A program made the position numbers and the translations under genes. Positions 34,291 through 43,050 of a stretch of DNA of 64,000 nucleotides are shown here, in pieces. Numbering within the stretch: the stretch's first letter is position 1; each line of letters opens with the position of its first letter. The notes below the pieces were generated by a model. The model saw only the letters and a list, made by a program, of their open reading frames with translations. It was not told where the DNA came from and ran no database searches. Origin of the DNA: Halorubrum aethiopicum (GTDB lineage: Archaea > Halobacteriota > Halobacteria > Halobacteriales > Haloferacaceae); NCBI RefSeq assembly GCF_001542905.1, contig NZ_LOAJ01000001.1:1736001-1800000 (forward strand), read 5' to 3'.

Positions 34291-35373
34291 CTAGTTGAAG
34301 TCGTCTCCATGGACGTCTTGCAGCGTTTCCTTCGCCTCCTCAGTCTTTCCTTGCTCTTGAAGCTGCTTTGCTTCCTCCAATTTCTGCTTGGCCTGCTTCG
34401 CCTTTTTCGCGGCGTCCCTTCGTTCGCCGCGGCTCATACCTTGATCCACGTGCTCGTCGTAGACGGGTTCCTTGGTCCGGCTGTTCACCCGGCTAGGTAG
34501 AGATTGGACGAATTCGCGGGTCATCTCCTGGTAGGTGTCCGGAACCGGTTCGCCACGCTGGGCCTTCTCCTCGAAGTAGTTGTAGACCATTGTTTCCATA
34601 TGGAATGAGCGCACGGGGACGTTGTTGGTCTCGGTCCACTTCTTCATCGTTCGGGTTAGCCCGGCGACCTTTCCGTTGTGTGCTTGGTCCCGAGCGTCGA
34701 ACATCTGCTTGTACTTGCGGGGATTGGTGCCCTGCCACGACTGTTGGCCATGCGTATCCGGAATGGCATAGCCGTCGCTCGCGTCAGTGAAGAGGCCGAA
34801 TATGCCCCGTGGATGGTCCGCATGCGGTACCTCGCTGTAGCGGAAGGCTGGTGCGATTTCGATGGTCGAATCGTGGTACTTGACCTGGACAACGTTTTGA
34901 TCGACCTTCACTTCAGTCTGTGAGAACCGAGGGTCGTTCTCGATCCGCCGTTTGATAGCGTTCAAACAGTTTCGTGGCCCATTTTTCTGCTCGATCCATT
35001 GCCGGTGCTCATCAGCATCGAGGACGACCATTACGTCGGCGTCCGAATCTTCGTTCAAGGGGGCCGTCATAGTGCCCCGTGTGTAGGACCCGATCAGCTG
35101 ACTGTCCTCGATTTTCATATCTTCGCTGAGGATGTCGACGAGCACGTTGCGACGGTCAGATATGGTCTCCGTTTGCCGGTCCGTGATTTCGGTTTCCTCG
35201 ACGTGATCCTGGTAGCACTCCTCGACTTCATCATTTTCGGGCTCCTCTTTGTGCTCCGGTTCGGGATCGTCAGAGATGGCGTCGTGAAGCGTTTGGCCTG
35301 CTCCGCCGGTGTCTCCGGGTTCGCGGCCACTGTGCGAGTACGTCTGGCCGGTGGAGTTGTAACCACCCCCCAT
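34291..35373 (-). CDS. CD-NTase (SMODS-type) nucleotidyltransferase, CBASS synthase
   Basis: The 360-residue product has the nucleotidyltransferase core LIGSYTRGT with G95 and S96, then DSDADVMV giving D111 and D113. The third carboxylate is expected in STIEIAPAF, where E172 takes the place of the usual Asp. The first 60 residues are acidic and disordered, and the last 60 are a Lys/Glu-rich helix (AAKKAKQAKQKLEEAKQLQ). CD-NTases make cyclic di- or tri-nucleotides on phage infection. Pairing with a SLATT protein is the known CBASS arrangement. The ATG directly adjoins the preceding stop, so it is coupled with three upstream genes. Confidence 0.85.
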   Translation of the reverse strand: MGGGYNSTGQTYSHSGREPGDTGGAGQTLHDAISDDPEPEHKEEPENDEVEECYQDHVEETEITDRQTETISDRRNVLVDILSEDMKIEDSQLIGSYTRGTMTAPLNEDSDADVMVVLDADEHRQWIEQKNGPRNCLNAIKRRIENDPRFSQTEVKVDQNVVQVKYHDSTIEIAPAFRYSEVPHADHPRGIFGLFTDASDGYAIPDTHGQQSWQGTNPRKYKQMFDARDQAHNGKVAGLTRTMKKWTETNNVPVRSFHMETMVYNYFEEKAQRGEPVPDTYQEMTREFVQSLPSRVNSRTKEPVYDEHVDQGMSRGERRDAAKKAKQAKQKLEEAKQLQEQGKTEEAKETLQDVHGDDFN

Positions 35374-36219
35374 CTATGCCGTCACCCCCTCACTGTTCGA
35401 CCAGGCCATAATTGGCATCTGTCCGTGCCCAAGCGCATCGTTGATGTTGTCTTCCATCTGTATGTAGCGTTCCTGTGATTGGTTGTATGGGATGTCGCGG
35501 AGTTGGACTTCGTCGATCCAGCGTTGCCCTGCCGCAGCCACGATCTGGGGCGGAAGCTGCTTCAGCCGATGCGTGGCTTGCAGGCCGATGAGCATTACCC
35601 GGAGATAGGGTGCTTCAGAGATGACGGTTCGCAGGTCCTCTTGAAGTTGGTAGAATCCGATGTTCGCTGTAAAGTACTGCGTGCCGTAGAAGACGCAGTA
35701 CCGTGCTCCGAGGTATTGGAAGACTTGGTAGCAGAGCCTGCGCTCATACGGTGTCTCGCCTTTGAGCAGGGGAATAACACGGGTTTTCGTGCCGTAGAGA
35801 TTGCTGGCTATCCAGATTGTTCCTTCGAGGCATTTGAGTACGTGTTTTCGCCGCAGCAGGGCGTCGTCGTCCTTGTAGACGGGGTAGTCACACGGAATGT
35901 GGAAATCGGGCTGGAACTGCTGAATCATATCGAGTTCGTCGTCCCAGCCCAAGTTGGAGAGCAGACGGTCGTTGATCGTCGTGGTCGTGATAACGGTGAT
36001 ATGATCTCCGAAGTAGGATTTGGCTGTTTCCCCCTTGTTGACCAGTGTTTTGACGGCCGTTATCCTGAGCAGCACTGTCAACTGTCGGGAGTGGTCTTCG
36101 TGGAAGCGGTCGTGGGCTTCCTGCCGCTCAATGAGGAGGACTGGTCCTTTGGGTGCTTCGTCGGTCGATGCGATGTTGAATCCCTGGTGGTTTTCGGTGG
36201 GGATTTGGTGTTGAGTCAT
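35374..36219 (-). CDS. Unrecognised CBASS-operon protein with barrel-like sequence
   Basis: The 281-residue product alternates short hydrophobic strands and helices: FHIPCDYPVY, TRVIPLLKGE, ARYCVFYGT, VMLIGLQATHRLKQLP, IVAAAGQRWI. The order resembles the second half of a TGT-type TIM barrel, but the zinc motif and the catalytic Asp signatures are absent, so a base-exchange activity is not supported. It sits between a 237-residue unknown and the CD-NTase with almost no spacing. It may be an accessory protein specific to this operon. Confidence 0.6.
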   Translation of the reverse strand: MTQHQIPTENHQGFNIASTDEAPKGPVLLIERQEAHDRFHEDHSRQLTVLLRITAVKTLVNKGETAKSYFGDHITVITTTTINDRLLSNLGWDDELDMIQQFQPDFHIPCDYPVYKDDDALLRRKHVLKCLEGTIWIASNLYGTKTRVIPLLKGETPYERRLCYQVFQYLGARYCVFYGTQYFTANIGFYQLQEDLRTVISEAPYLRVMLIGLQATHRLKQLPPQIVAAAGQRWIDEVQLRDIPYNQSQERYIQMEDNINDALGHGQMPIMAWSNSEGVTA

Positions 36220-36225
36220 GGTAGG

Positions 36226-36939
36226 TTACTCCTCAAGGAGCGTTGTCTGGTACTGCGGGTTGATGAATCGGGAGAGGACGTTGTCCGCGACGTATTGTAA
36301 CGCTTCGACCTGTTCCCGCATACGTAACGATTGTTCGTAGAGGACAACGATTCCGCGTTTATCGAACCCGACCGTGATTTCGGTGCCTCCGTTTGGCAGC
36401 TTGACTTTGACTTTGGAAACGGGTTCGCCCTCGTACCGGTCCCAAAAGTCGGTGGCCTTTAGGCTGCGTCGGTCACGGCCGGATATTTGTTCTGGCTCCG
36501 AGCTCTGTGTGGGGTTGAGATCCGCTTTGACGATGTCTGGTGCCTGCCCAATGATCTTTTGTAGGGTAGTTTCCTCGAAGCCCAGTGTTTCGAGGGCGTA
36601 GCCGGGGACGAAATTGGTTTCGAGGAACTCCTGAAGCTCGTTCTCAACGTCATTGTTGCAGTTCCCGATGGCAACGAAGTCACCGCCTAGGAACACCACT
36701 GGGTGTTTCTCGAGGATCTTCGTCTCGTGCTCACCACCGAGCGTTTCATACTCGAACTCCCGCTCTATTGCGTACTCGAACCAGAAGGCGTCGTTAGCTA
36801 TGCTTTCGAACGTCTCAGGGAGTGTTCCGCGGCGCAAGTCCTCGTTTGATTCTCGTGCTGAGAGCTGTGCAACTCGTTCTTCGACGTTGTCTGTATCGAG
36901 GTCGTCGTGGGGTGTGGGTATCAGTTTGTAACTAGGCAT
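36226..36939 (-). CDS. Unrecognised protein of the CBASS-like operon
   Basis: ATG 36939 is chosen because a strong purine-rich site (AGGAGGGGG in the minus strand) precedes it within ten bases; the open frame starts at 36960. It overlaps the end of the ATPase gene by eight bases. The 237-residue product has a strand-rich middle (HPVVFLGGDFVAIGNC) and a helical C-terminus, with no motif I know. Co-transcription with an ATPase and a CD-NTase suggests a sensor or regulatory role. Confidence 0.6.
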   Translation of the reverse strand: MPSYKLIPTPHDDLDTDNVEERVAQLSARESNEDLRRGTLPETFESIANDAFWFEYAIEREFEYETLGGEHETKILEKHPVVFLGGDFVAIGNCNNDVENELQEFLETNFVPGYALETLGFEETTLQKIIGQAPDIVKADLNPTQSSEPEQISGRDRRSLKATDFWDRYEGEPVSKVKVKLPNGGTEITVGFDKRGIVVLYEQSLRMREQVEALQYVADNVLSRFINPQYQTTLLEE

Positions 36940-38044
36940 GGAATTCCCCCTCCTGCGCAATGCGGCGCTGGATCAAGGGTTTCACCGGGGCAGCCACCCG
37001 ATAGAATGTGGACCTGCCCGCCTTTTCCTTATCTAGCAGTGAATCATCGAATAGATTCTGAAGATGGTACGAGATCGTGGATTTGTCCCGATCCAAGAGC
37101 TCGACCAGTTCGGACGGTCGACGACCCTGTGAATGCCGGGCCAATAAGATATGTTTGAGGATCAGCACCTGTTTCTCCGATAGATCATAGATACGTTCTG
37201 CGGCGTCGTCTAAGTGGAGTGTCTGTGCTGCTGCATCAACTGCTGCAATGTCACCGAGATTGAGGTCGTTGAGAAAGGTCTCTTTGAGTGTTTCTCGGAG
37301 GATTCGGTGGAACAGGCCGGGGATACCGGAACTGTACTCGTAGATCCGCTGGTACAGCTCTGTGGATACCTCGACGGGGCCGGTACTGAATGCCTCCATC
37401 GTCGCATCCAAGGCTGTGACCGAGTCCGATTCATCCAGCGGTGTAAGCTCCACCTCCTGTGAGACCGTGAGCGTGGCGTTGATTTCGTCTTTCACCATCT
37501 GCCACCGCTCAGGCGTCCACGTCGTCACGACAAACACATCGTCAACGCGGTTTCTGATAGTCTCCAGCGAGTGCTCAATTCGTTTATCTCCATCACAGTC
37601 ATCCAGCAGGATGACCGCTTTGTCCATATCAGCGAGTTCAGCGAGAACATCGTCCCAGTATGGTTCGCCCTCTTCAGTATCCTCCTTGAACCGGGCTGCC
37701 GAATACTCTCGGTACGGTAACCCGGTATCTAACCGGTCCAGCATATGTTGGATGGTCGCAAGAAGCTGGGTTTTCCCGAGACCGGTCACCCCGACAATGG
37801 GGATGTGGTGTGGCCCCTCTCGCCGAGAGAAGAACCCGAGGAACTCGGCGATTTCCTCGAGCTGAGCGTCGTGGTTGGGCGCATATTCCGGCTGTTCCCG
37901 GAAGTACTGCTCCACGAACGCACGCGTCACACGATCGGGACGAATATGCTGGTCCTGGAGCCAGGCTTCATAGTTGCTGATATTGCCCTGTTGTCCGCGT
38001 GCAAATGCTTCTTCGAATCGATGCTGCTTATCGGAATCAACCAT
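36932..38044 (-). CDS. P-loop ATPase with C-terminal winged helix
   Basis: The 370-residue product has Walker A GVTGLGKT at 85-92 and Walker B AVILLDDCDG at 143-152, an AAA/STAND or Orc1-like ATPase core. A C-terminal winged helix (about 295-360, RDKSTISYHLQNLFDDSLLD) resembles ArsR-type domains. It opens the operon that ends with CD-NTase and SLATT genes. It is not the TRIP13-type ATPase of known CBASS types, because no HORMA partner or pore-loop arrangement is seen. It could be a DNA-binding sensor ATPase or an autoregulator of the operon. Confidence 0.75.
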   Translation of the reverse strand: MVDSDKQHRFEEAFARGQQGNISNYEAWLQDQHIRPDRVTRAFVEQYFREQPEYAPNHDAQLEEIAEFLGFFSRREGPHHIPIVGVTGLGKTQLLATIQHMLDRLDTGLPYREYSAARFKEDTEEGEPYWDDVLAELADMDKAVILLDDCDGDKRIEHSLETIRNRVDDVFVVTTWTPERWQMVKDEINATLTVSQEVELTPLDESDSVTALDATMEAFSTGPVEVSTELYQRIYEYSSGIPGLFHRILRETLKETFLNDLNLGDIAAVDAAAQTLHLDDAAERIYDLSEKQVLILKHILLARHSQGRRPSELVELLDRDKSTISYHLQNLFDDSLLDKEKAGRSTFYRVAAPVKPLIQRRIAQEGEFHA

Positions 38045-38210
38045 ATATTTCGTACAGTACCCCTCCTATTCAAACTGTTGTATTATTCCCAAATTAATAA
38101 AACATTAGGGTCAGTAACACGACCAACAACGAGTATGTCCGAGATCCCGACCACCCAACTGATTTTAAATATGAACGCAGAGGCGGTCTTTACTGACCTG
38201 TGATCATCAT

Positions 38211-38621
38211 ATGGTTTTGAATAGGATTCGTCGATTGCTCATCTCCATTCGTTCATTCGTCTCGCAGACAGTGAGGATGTCTTCCTATCGATATGGATGT
38301 CTACTGTTTGCGACTGCGACGGGTACTGTTGCCCTCGCTGTGATTACTGCTGTTTCACTCGAAGTTGGCTTCCCTATCCCGCTTTTGTCCTCGTTTTCCC
38401 GGGCCCCGACGAAGGATTTCTTCGGGTCCTCCCTCAATCTCATTCTGAGTATTATTAGCCTCGTTTCGCAGGGCTCTCAACTTTATAGCGAAGGTTCTCC
38501 TTCGATGTCTGACCGTCTTAGTCGATCTCCCAGATCGCACATTCGATCTGTTACGGCTCTAAAAGCTTTGAGTGTATTTCGGTCAGCCCCTGGATGGACG
38601 ATCACCTCTTTTAGAAGGTGA
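38211..38621 (+). CDS. Possible small membrane protein
   Basis: A 136-codon frame has two hydrophobic segments (GCLLFATATGTVALAVITAV and a second near SSLNLILSIISLVSQ), so it may be a membrane protein. The last 139 bases lie antisense to the DUF2971 gene, which is unusual. The true product may end differently, or the frame may be chance. It is divergent from the CBASS-like operon. Confidence 0.35.
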   Translation: MVLNRIRRLLISIRSFVSQTVRMSSYRYGCLLFATATGTVALAVITAVSLEVGFPIPLLSSFSRAPTKDFFGSSLNLILSIISLVSQGSQLYSEGSPSMSDRLSRSPRSHIRSVTALKALSVFRSAPGWTITSFRR

Positions 38622-39280
38622 TTGAGATCTACATCGATTCTGATCTTGTCTTCCTCATGCTGCCCTAATGCCTCAACAGATTCTGACCTTCCCTCCAAAT
38701 CATCTCTTTGAGAGTACGCAGCCAGCACATTTGTGATCAGTCGAACTTCGCGCTCACCAGAATAGTATTCTCGCTTGTATTTGAACAAGTCTAAGACACT
38801 TCCACTACGGGATTCTTCGCTTCTATCGATTAAATTTAGAGACGACTGGGAAAAATCGACATACTCTGCTTCACCAATGTGAATACTGAAGTCATCTTCG
38901 ACATCCAATGAATCTAAAAGTTCATCAAGAGTAGTTTTAATCACGACTCCTCTAGGGGCATATGAATCCCACATCAGTACCGACTCAACTTGGTTGACAT
39001 GCCAGCAATTGAGATGGACAAGAGTTCTGTATTCCCGATAAATTTGTCTGATGTCCGGATCCAAGTGGGTTGCTTCTGGTAGCGTTCCTTCAAATTTGTC
39101 TTCAAGTCGGTCCGCACGTGAAAAGTATAGGCTTGATTCGAGTAAGAGGGAAAGGTATTGTTCTACCGAAAGATACCGCCAAAGAAACTCGTCGTCTTCT
39201 AACTCTGGAAGATCAAATGCGTTCTCGTATTCCTCCACTTCTGGATGACGTGGATCAGAGAGGCGTTCAATATATGGCAT
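38483..39280 (-). CDS. DUF2971 family protein
   Basis: The 265-residue product starts with the family pattern LWRYLSVEQYLSLLLESSLY followed by FSRADRLEDKFEG, then NCWHVNQVESVLMWDSY and a late ERE-x-RLI segment. DUF2971 proteins are common in defence islands and phages; their activity is not established to my knowledge. The 66 bases between its start and the next plus-strand gene form a divergent promoter region with a short CCCGC/GCGGG inverted repeat (39290-39307). Confidence 0.8.
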   Translation of the reverse strand: MPYIERLSDPRHPEVEEYENAFDLPELEDDEFLWRYLSVEQYLSLLLESSLYFSRADRLEDKFEGTLPEATHLDPDIRQIYREYRTLVHLNCWHVNQVESVLMWDSYAPRGVVIKTTLDELLDSLDVEDDFSIHIGEAEYVDFSQSSLNLIDRSEESRSGSVLDLFKYKREYYSGEREVRLITNVLAAYSQRDDLEGRSESVEALGQHEEDKIRIDVDLNHLLKEVIVHPGADRNTLKAFRAVTDRMCDLGDRLRRSDIEGEPSL

Positions 39281-39346
39281 CTGTTTTCACCCGCGTTATT
39301 CAGCGGGAGTAATAAATAGTGCATCCAAACAGAGTAAATCACAAAG

Positions 39347-40021
39347 ATGAGCTCTGGTACCGAGGAAGAAATGCCATTGTATCGCTACACGACCACTACA
39401 GAATTACTGTATCTTTTCGAGAAGAACCAATTGCCCACGAAGCCGGTTTCAGATCTCAGGGTGGGCTGTGACATTCCTGAACCGGAATGCATCGAAGGCG
39501 TAGCCTCTCTGGTCTGGGAAGAACTTAATCAAGTAGCTGAGTATACAGAGTGGTACGCGGAGCCTGAAATTTCCCGATCCACATGGGACCGATTCGCTGA
39601 TGCGACACTTGCCCTCAGAAGCTCAAAAACCGATCTCTTATCCCAGTTACCAGATCAGATGGCTCGTGTCGAAGAAGTCTGTTACGCCGACCTAGAGGAT
39701 TTCTCAAATCGCCCTCCCACTGATGGTTATGGGAATTACCCAGTTGATGCACTAGGTGGAATCTTCGGAGTGAAGTCATCCAAGTTCGATAATCAACGGT
39801 CTGTGAGAGTATTTGTTGTGCCCGATGGCATACTTGATGAGTCCGATGGGATGTTTAGTTATTCGAGCTTAGAATCCTTCGAAGGAACCCGACCTGAGAT
39901 CGGTGTAGTGTCAAACGAGTTGATTCAGAGAGTCGAAGTATCACCGAACGCACCATCTTATACTGAAGATGTGGTTAAATCCTATTTGGACGACCATGGC
40001 TTAGGATCTCTAATGTCGTAA
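39347..40021 (+). CDS. Hypothetical 224-residue protein
   Basis: A TATA-like AATAAATA lies at 39311-39318, about 30 bases before the ATG. The product is acidic and soluble, with LYRYTTTTELLYLFEKNQLP at its start, reminiscent of the DUF2971 opening of its divergent neighbour, but the rest does not follow that family clearly. Function unknown. It could be a partner of the DUF2971 protein. Confidence 0.55.
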   Translation: MSSGTEEEMPLYRYTTTTELLYLFEKNQLPTKPVSDLRVGCDIPEPECIEGVASLVWEELNQVAEYTEWYAEPEISRSTWDRFADATLALRSSKTDLLSQLPDQMARVEEVCYADLEDFSNRPPTDGYGNYPVDALGGIFGVKSSKFDNQRSVRVFVVPDGILDESDGMFSYSSLESFEGTRPEIGVVSNELIQRVEVSPNAPSYTEDVVKSYLDDHGLGSLMS

Positions 40022-40058
40022 GTCACGTTGGATTTCACCTACATCTATCACTGGACCT

Positions 40059-40511
40059 ATGGGTCTCCCAGATACAATTGCCCCCCTAACGACAGAGCAT
40101 CACTACACTGAACTCACCCGAATAGAACATACGCGCTTCGGGATCGACCTATTTTACCATCAAGTACCGCTGGACTGGTTTCTCGTAATCTCCGGCGAGA
40201 TCGACGCCTGGACTCACGAATTCTTTCGGGGAAACAGGGACCTCTTCGAGGGGGATTATTCAGTCGTAGCAGTTGACTTTGACTACGACGTGGACCCAAA
40301 CCCCGACGGTACTGGGAAAACGTTTCACGTCCTGTTCTGCGATTCTGTGGGGAAAGAGCGGAAATGCTACCCACGCGCACATTATCTCCTTCGGCTACTG
40401 GAGTACGACGAGGACATTTACGAAGTGGTAGCGGTGAATCCGACTGACAAACGTGATGGGGTTCTCGTCGCTATCCAAGAACGATTGCCACACGTGCCCA
40501 ATACTAGGTAG
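40059..40511 (+). CDS. Hypothetical 150-residue protein
   Basis: The product is acidic, alternating strands and turns (DLFYHQVPLDWFLVISGEIDAW; VVAVDFDYDVDPNPDG), with no recognised domain and no membrane span. It follows the preceding gene after 37 bases on the same strand and may be co-transcribed with it. Confidence 0.55.
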   Translation: MGLPDTIAPLTTEHHYTELTRIEHTRFGIDLFYHQVPLDWFLVISGEIDAWTHEFFRGNRDLFEGDYSVVAVDFDYDVDPNPDGTGKTFHVLFCDSVGKERKCYPRAHYLLRLLEYDEDIYEVVAVNPTDKRDGVLVAIQERLPHVPNTR

Positions 40512-40585
40512 ATTTTCCGGTATCCTGAGATCACTTACATTCTGCGGAGTAGTTATTTACTGATCCCCAGTACAAAAGGCAGGTA

Positions 40586-41614
40586 ATGAGTAATCCGCGA
40601 TCTAATGGCTCGTATTCTTACGACGGCCGGTTAGTTTTCAATGGGTTGTATTCCACTGAGATTCTTGACCCGAATTTTGACCTAGAGACGACCGTTGAAG
40701 ATGGTCTTAAGGATTTCACTCGCGGCACTAACGAGGAACCAGGGAGTGGTTATCATATGCTGGATTTCGCTGAACGCGTCTCTGAATCACCGGATATTAG
40801 TCGGCAAATTAAATCAGAGTTAGAGGATGTCTACGGAATCCGGTACCGGTACGAACAATGGAACGAACGCGAGGTGGAATCGGAGAATGGCGACGGAACC
40901 GAGTACCGAAACGTGCGAACGACGGATAGCGTGGACGTCTATTGGGATTCTCCGAACTACTTGGTCATCAAAGGCAATAAGACCGAAGCACGGCAGGCAG
41001 GGAGTCTCATCGAATCAAAACTTGGTGATTATATTAGAACGCGGGAAATCGGATTCGCTTCAGATTTCCTGTTGTGGATCCTCTCCCAGTACAAGAACGG
41101 CGAACAGCTCGGTGAGGAACTCTCCGCGAAACTCCTCAGCAACGCCCGTATCGAAGGGGAAGAAGACCGGTTTGGTCGGAGTAACCGGGTGGACGACTCA
41201 ACAGATATTGCCAAAGCCACGACGATCCTGATGGGGATTCTCCGCGGGAAGGAAATGGCGTTCCTTGAAGGAATCTTCGGGCTGCACGGGAAGTTCGTTG
41301 CCGCCCGAATCGAAACTGGTGGCCGGATCCACATCAAGGCTGAACAAGACATCGAAGGGTCGAATCATCTGGAACGTATGGCCTTGTCCGTGTGCTTCCT
41401 GAAAGAACTACTCGCCGTGTACGACCACTGGCAGTCTCTCCCGTCGGAAGATAAGTACCCGCCGGTGGAGTTCTTCCAAAACCTGTACGAAGAATGCGAA
41501 CGGCAAGGCGCTGAAATCACGTTCCCAGTCGATGAGGTGATCCGACGGTACCGCGAAAAGGGGAACCGAGAGGAGTACAAAAAGCGACAATCCGGAATTG
41601 CTGAGTTCCAATGA
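40586..41614 (+). CDS. Hypothetical 342-residue protein
   Basis: A TTATTTA box at 40553-40559 stands about 30 bases before the ATG, so this gene probably starts a transcript. The product is acidic, begins with a strand-rich part (YDGRLVFNGLYSTEILDPNF) and has a helical C-terminal half (ERMALSVCFLKELLAVYDHW). I do not recognise it. It is followed on the same strand by two more unknown genes and the giant GHKL protein, possibly as one defence unit. Confidence 0.6.
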   Translation: MSNPRSNGSYSYDGRLVFNGLYSTEILDPNFDLETTVEDGLKDFTRGTNEEPGSGYHMLDFAERVSESPDISRQIKSELEDVYGIRYRYEQWNEREVESENGDGTEYRNVRTTDSVDVYWDSPNYLVIKGNKTEARQAGSLIESKLGDYIRTREIGFASDFLLWILSQYKNGEQLGEELSAKLLSNARIEGEEDRFGRSNRVDDSTDIAKATTILMGILRGKEMAFLEGIFGLHGKFVAARIETGGRIHIKAEQDIEGSNHLERMALSVCFLKELLAVYDHWQSLPSEDKYPPVEFFQNLYEECERQGAEITFPVDEVIRRYREKGNREEYKKRQSGIAEFQ

Positions 41615-41685
41615 CGCTACGAAAGTGCCGGGGTAGAAGGACTCGTAATCGTGCCCGTCGTACGGTTACATAGACGAGGTAATGT

Positions 41686-42342
41686 ATGGGATCAAGTAGT
41701 CTCCGTCGGACGCGAATCCCAGGCAACGGGCAGAGATTTCGTGAGCTGTCCGATCTCTCGACCAACGGGTTCAGTCTGTCAGACGTGGACGAGCGGACGG
41801 TTAGTGGTCTCTGCGACGAGTACCCTTTTGACGGACAATCGGCGTACAGCGGGGTGATAAAATACTCTGAGGATGCTATGTGGGGCGGGGGTCGAGACGT
41901 CAAGCTTGAGTTTGAGTTCCGTGACCAGTCGAACCTGTTCATCTTGGATACGGAGGTTGACCTGCCATCAGTTGAATCAGTGATAAAGAAGCTCAACGCC
42001 CTCTCAGCGGACGATGTGAAGATTTACCGGTCATTGACTGTGCACCGGGATCGCCTATGGAATTTCCTGAATAATGCCGACAAAATCATCGAACTTACTC
42101 TGATTAGTGACCAAGGCACCGAGATCTCGTTCGAAGAGCTGAGGCCCGAACCCTATGATACCGAACTTGAAATTGAACAGTACCCAATAGAATCGGCTAC
42201 TGTCGTCTTCTCCTACGAAGGAGAGCAAATCCTCACCCGGTACACTGATGGGACGCTATCCGTCCATAGCGATGTCTCAGAGGCTACTGAGTATCTTATT
42301 CAACTCTTTGAGCGCGACGTGATTGCGGAGTCTGGAGAGTAA
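41686..42342 (+). CDS. Hypothetical 218-residue protein
   Basis: The product is acidic and soluble with no recognisable motif. It shows alternating predicted strands such as DVKLEFEFRDQSNLFILDTEVDL and a helix ESVIKKLNALSADDVKIYRS. It ends 11 bases before the next gene, so the two are likely translated from one mRNA. Confidence 0.55.
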   Translation: MGSSSLRRTRIPGNGQRFRELSDLSTNGFSLSDVDERTVSGLCDEYPFDGQSAYSGVIKYSEDAMWGGGRDVKLEFEFRDQSNLFILDTEVDLPSVESVIKKLNALSADDVKIYRSLTVHRDRLWNFLNNADKIIELTLISDQGTEISFEELRPEPYDTELEIEQYPIESATVVFSYEGEQILTRYTDGTLSVHSDVSEATEYLIQLFERDVIAESGE

Positions 42343-42353
42343 CTCTACCGACT

Positions 42354-42965
42354 ATGGCTGGTGCTTTTCTCAGTATCGCTCATCTACGCGCTGAATTCCG
42401 CCCGTTTCTGTCTGAGTACAAATCGTCGATACTCGCGTGGGGGAGCGGGATATTCGGCACCGTTCTCTGGATTGCATCGTCAGTCCTTAGTTCCACACCA
42501 GTCGCGGTCTCCGCAGCCGGAATGTACGTAGTCCCTGCTGTTGGATACTACTTAGCGTATCGCCCGTTCGGGATTCAAATCGATTTAACCCCGATTGCCA
42601 CTGTCGAGGGGGGAAAAGAACCGGATAAGGTCGCTGAAAGCCGGGGAGAAGCGATACTCAGTTCTGGTGAATGCGAGCTTCAAGGCGGTGTTACGATTTC
42701 TGAACGATTGGATGACTTCACTCTTCAATTCGATGTACCAGACGATATCCGTGTCGAACTGCGAGACATCCCCTGTGCGGAACAGGAGTACGACCCAGAG
42801 AAGAACATCCTCTGGGCAGATAACGTGTCTGTGTACCGTTTTTCGATTGTTCTGTTAGTGTACTCTGACGAGTACGTAGAGGGGCAGACATACGAGTATC
42901 CTCTCAAGATACGGGACGGAGAAGGTGGGAAACCAATTCAGTCAATAGACTTGGTAACGAGGTAG
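42354..42965 (+). CDS. Two-TM membrane protein with soluble beta-rich domain
   Basis: The 203-residue product has two N-terminal hydrophobic segments (IFGTVLWIASSVLSSTPVAV and a following SAAGMYVVPAVGYYLAY), then a beta-rich domain of about 130 residues (LDDFTLQFDVPDDIRVELRD). The layout resembles small effector proteins with a membrane anchor, but I recognise no family. It follows the 218-residue gene by 11 bases and precedes the giant GHKL gene. Confidence 0.6.
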   Translation: MAGAFLSIAHLRAEFRPFLSEYKSSILAWGSGIFGTVLWIASSVLSSTPVAVSAAGMYVVPAVGYYLAYRPFGIQIDLTPIATVEGGKEPDKVAESRGEAILSSGECELQGGVTISERLDDFTLQFDVPDDIRVELRDIPCAEQEYDPEKNILWADNVSVYRFSIVLLVYSDEYVEGQTYEYPLKIRDGEGGKPIQSIDLVTR

Positions 42966-43028
42966 ATCCTGCACCAAGGCCTCACGGAAGAAGATACTTA
43001 GTGAGGCGGTAGCAGCACTCTAATGAGG

Positions 43029-43046
43029 TATGACTGTTACGTCATA
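43029..43046. promoter_or_regulatory. Short inverted repeat before the giant GHKL gene
   Basis: TATGAC at 43029-43034 and GTCATA at 43041-43046 are perfect inverted copies around a six-base spacer, ending four bases before the ATG at 43051. The position would suit an operator or a start-site hairpin. It may be chance. Confidence 0.3.
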
Positions 43047-43050
43047 AAGA

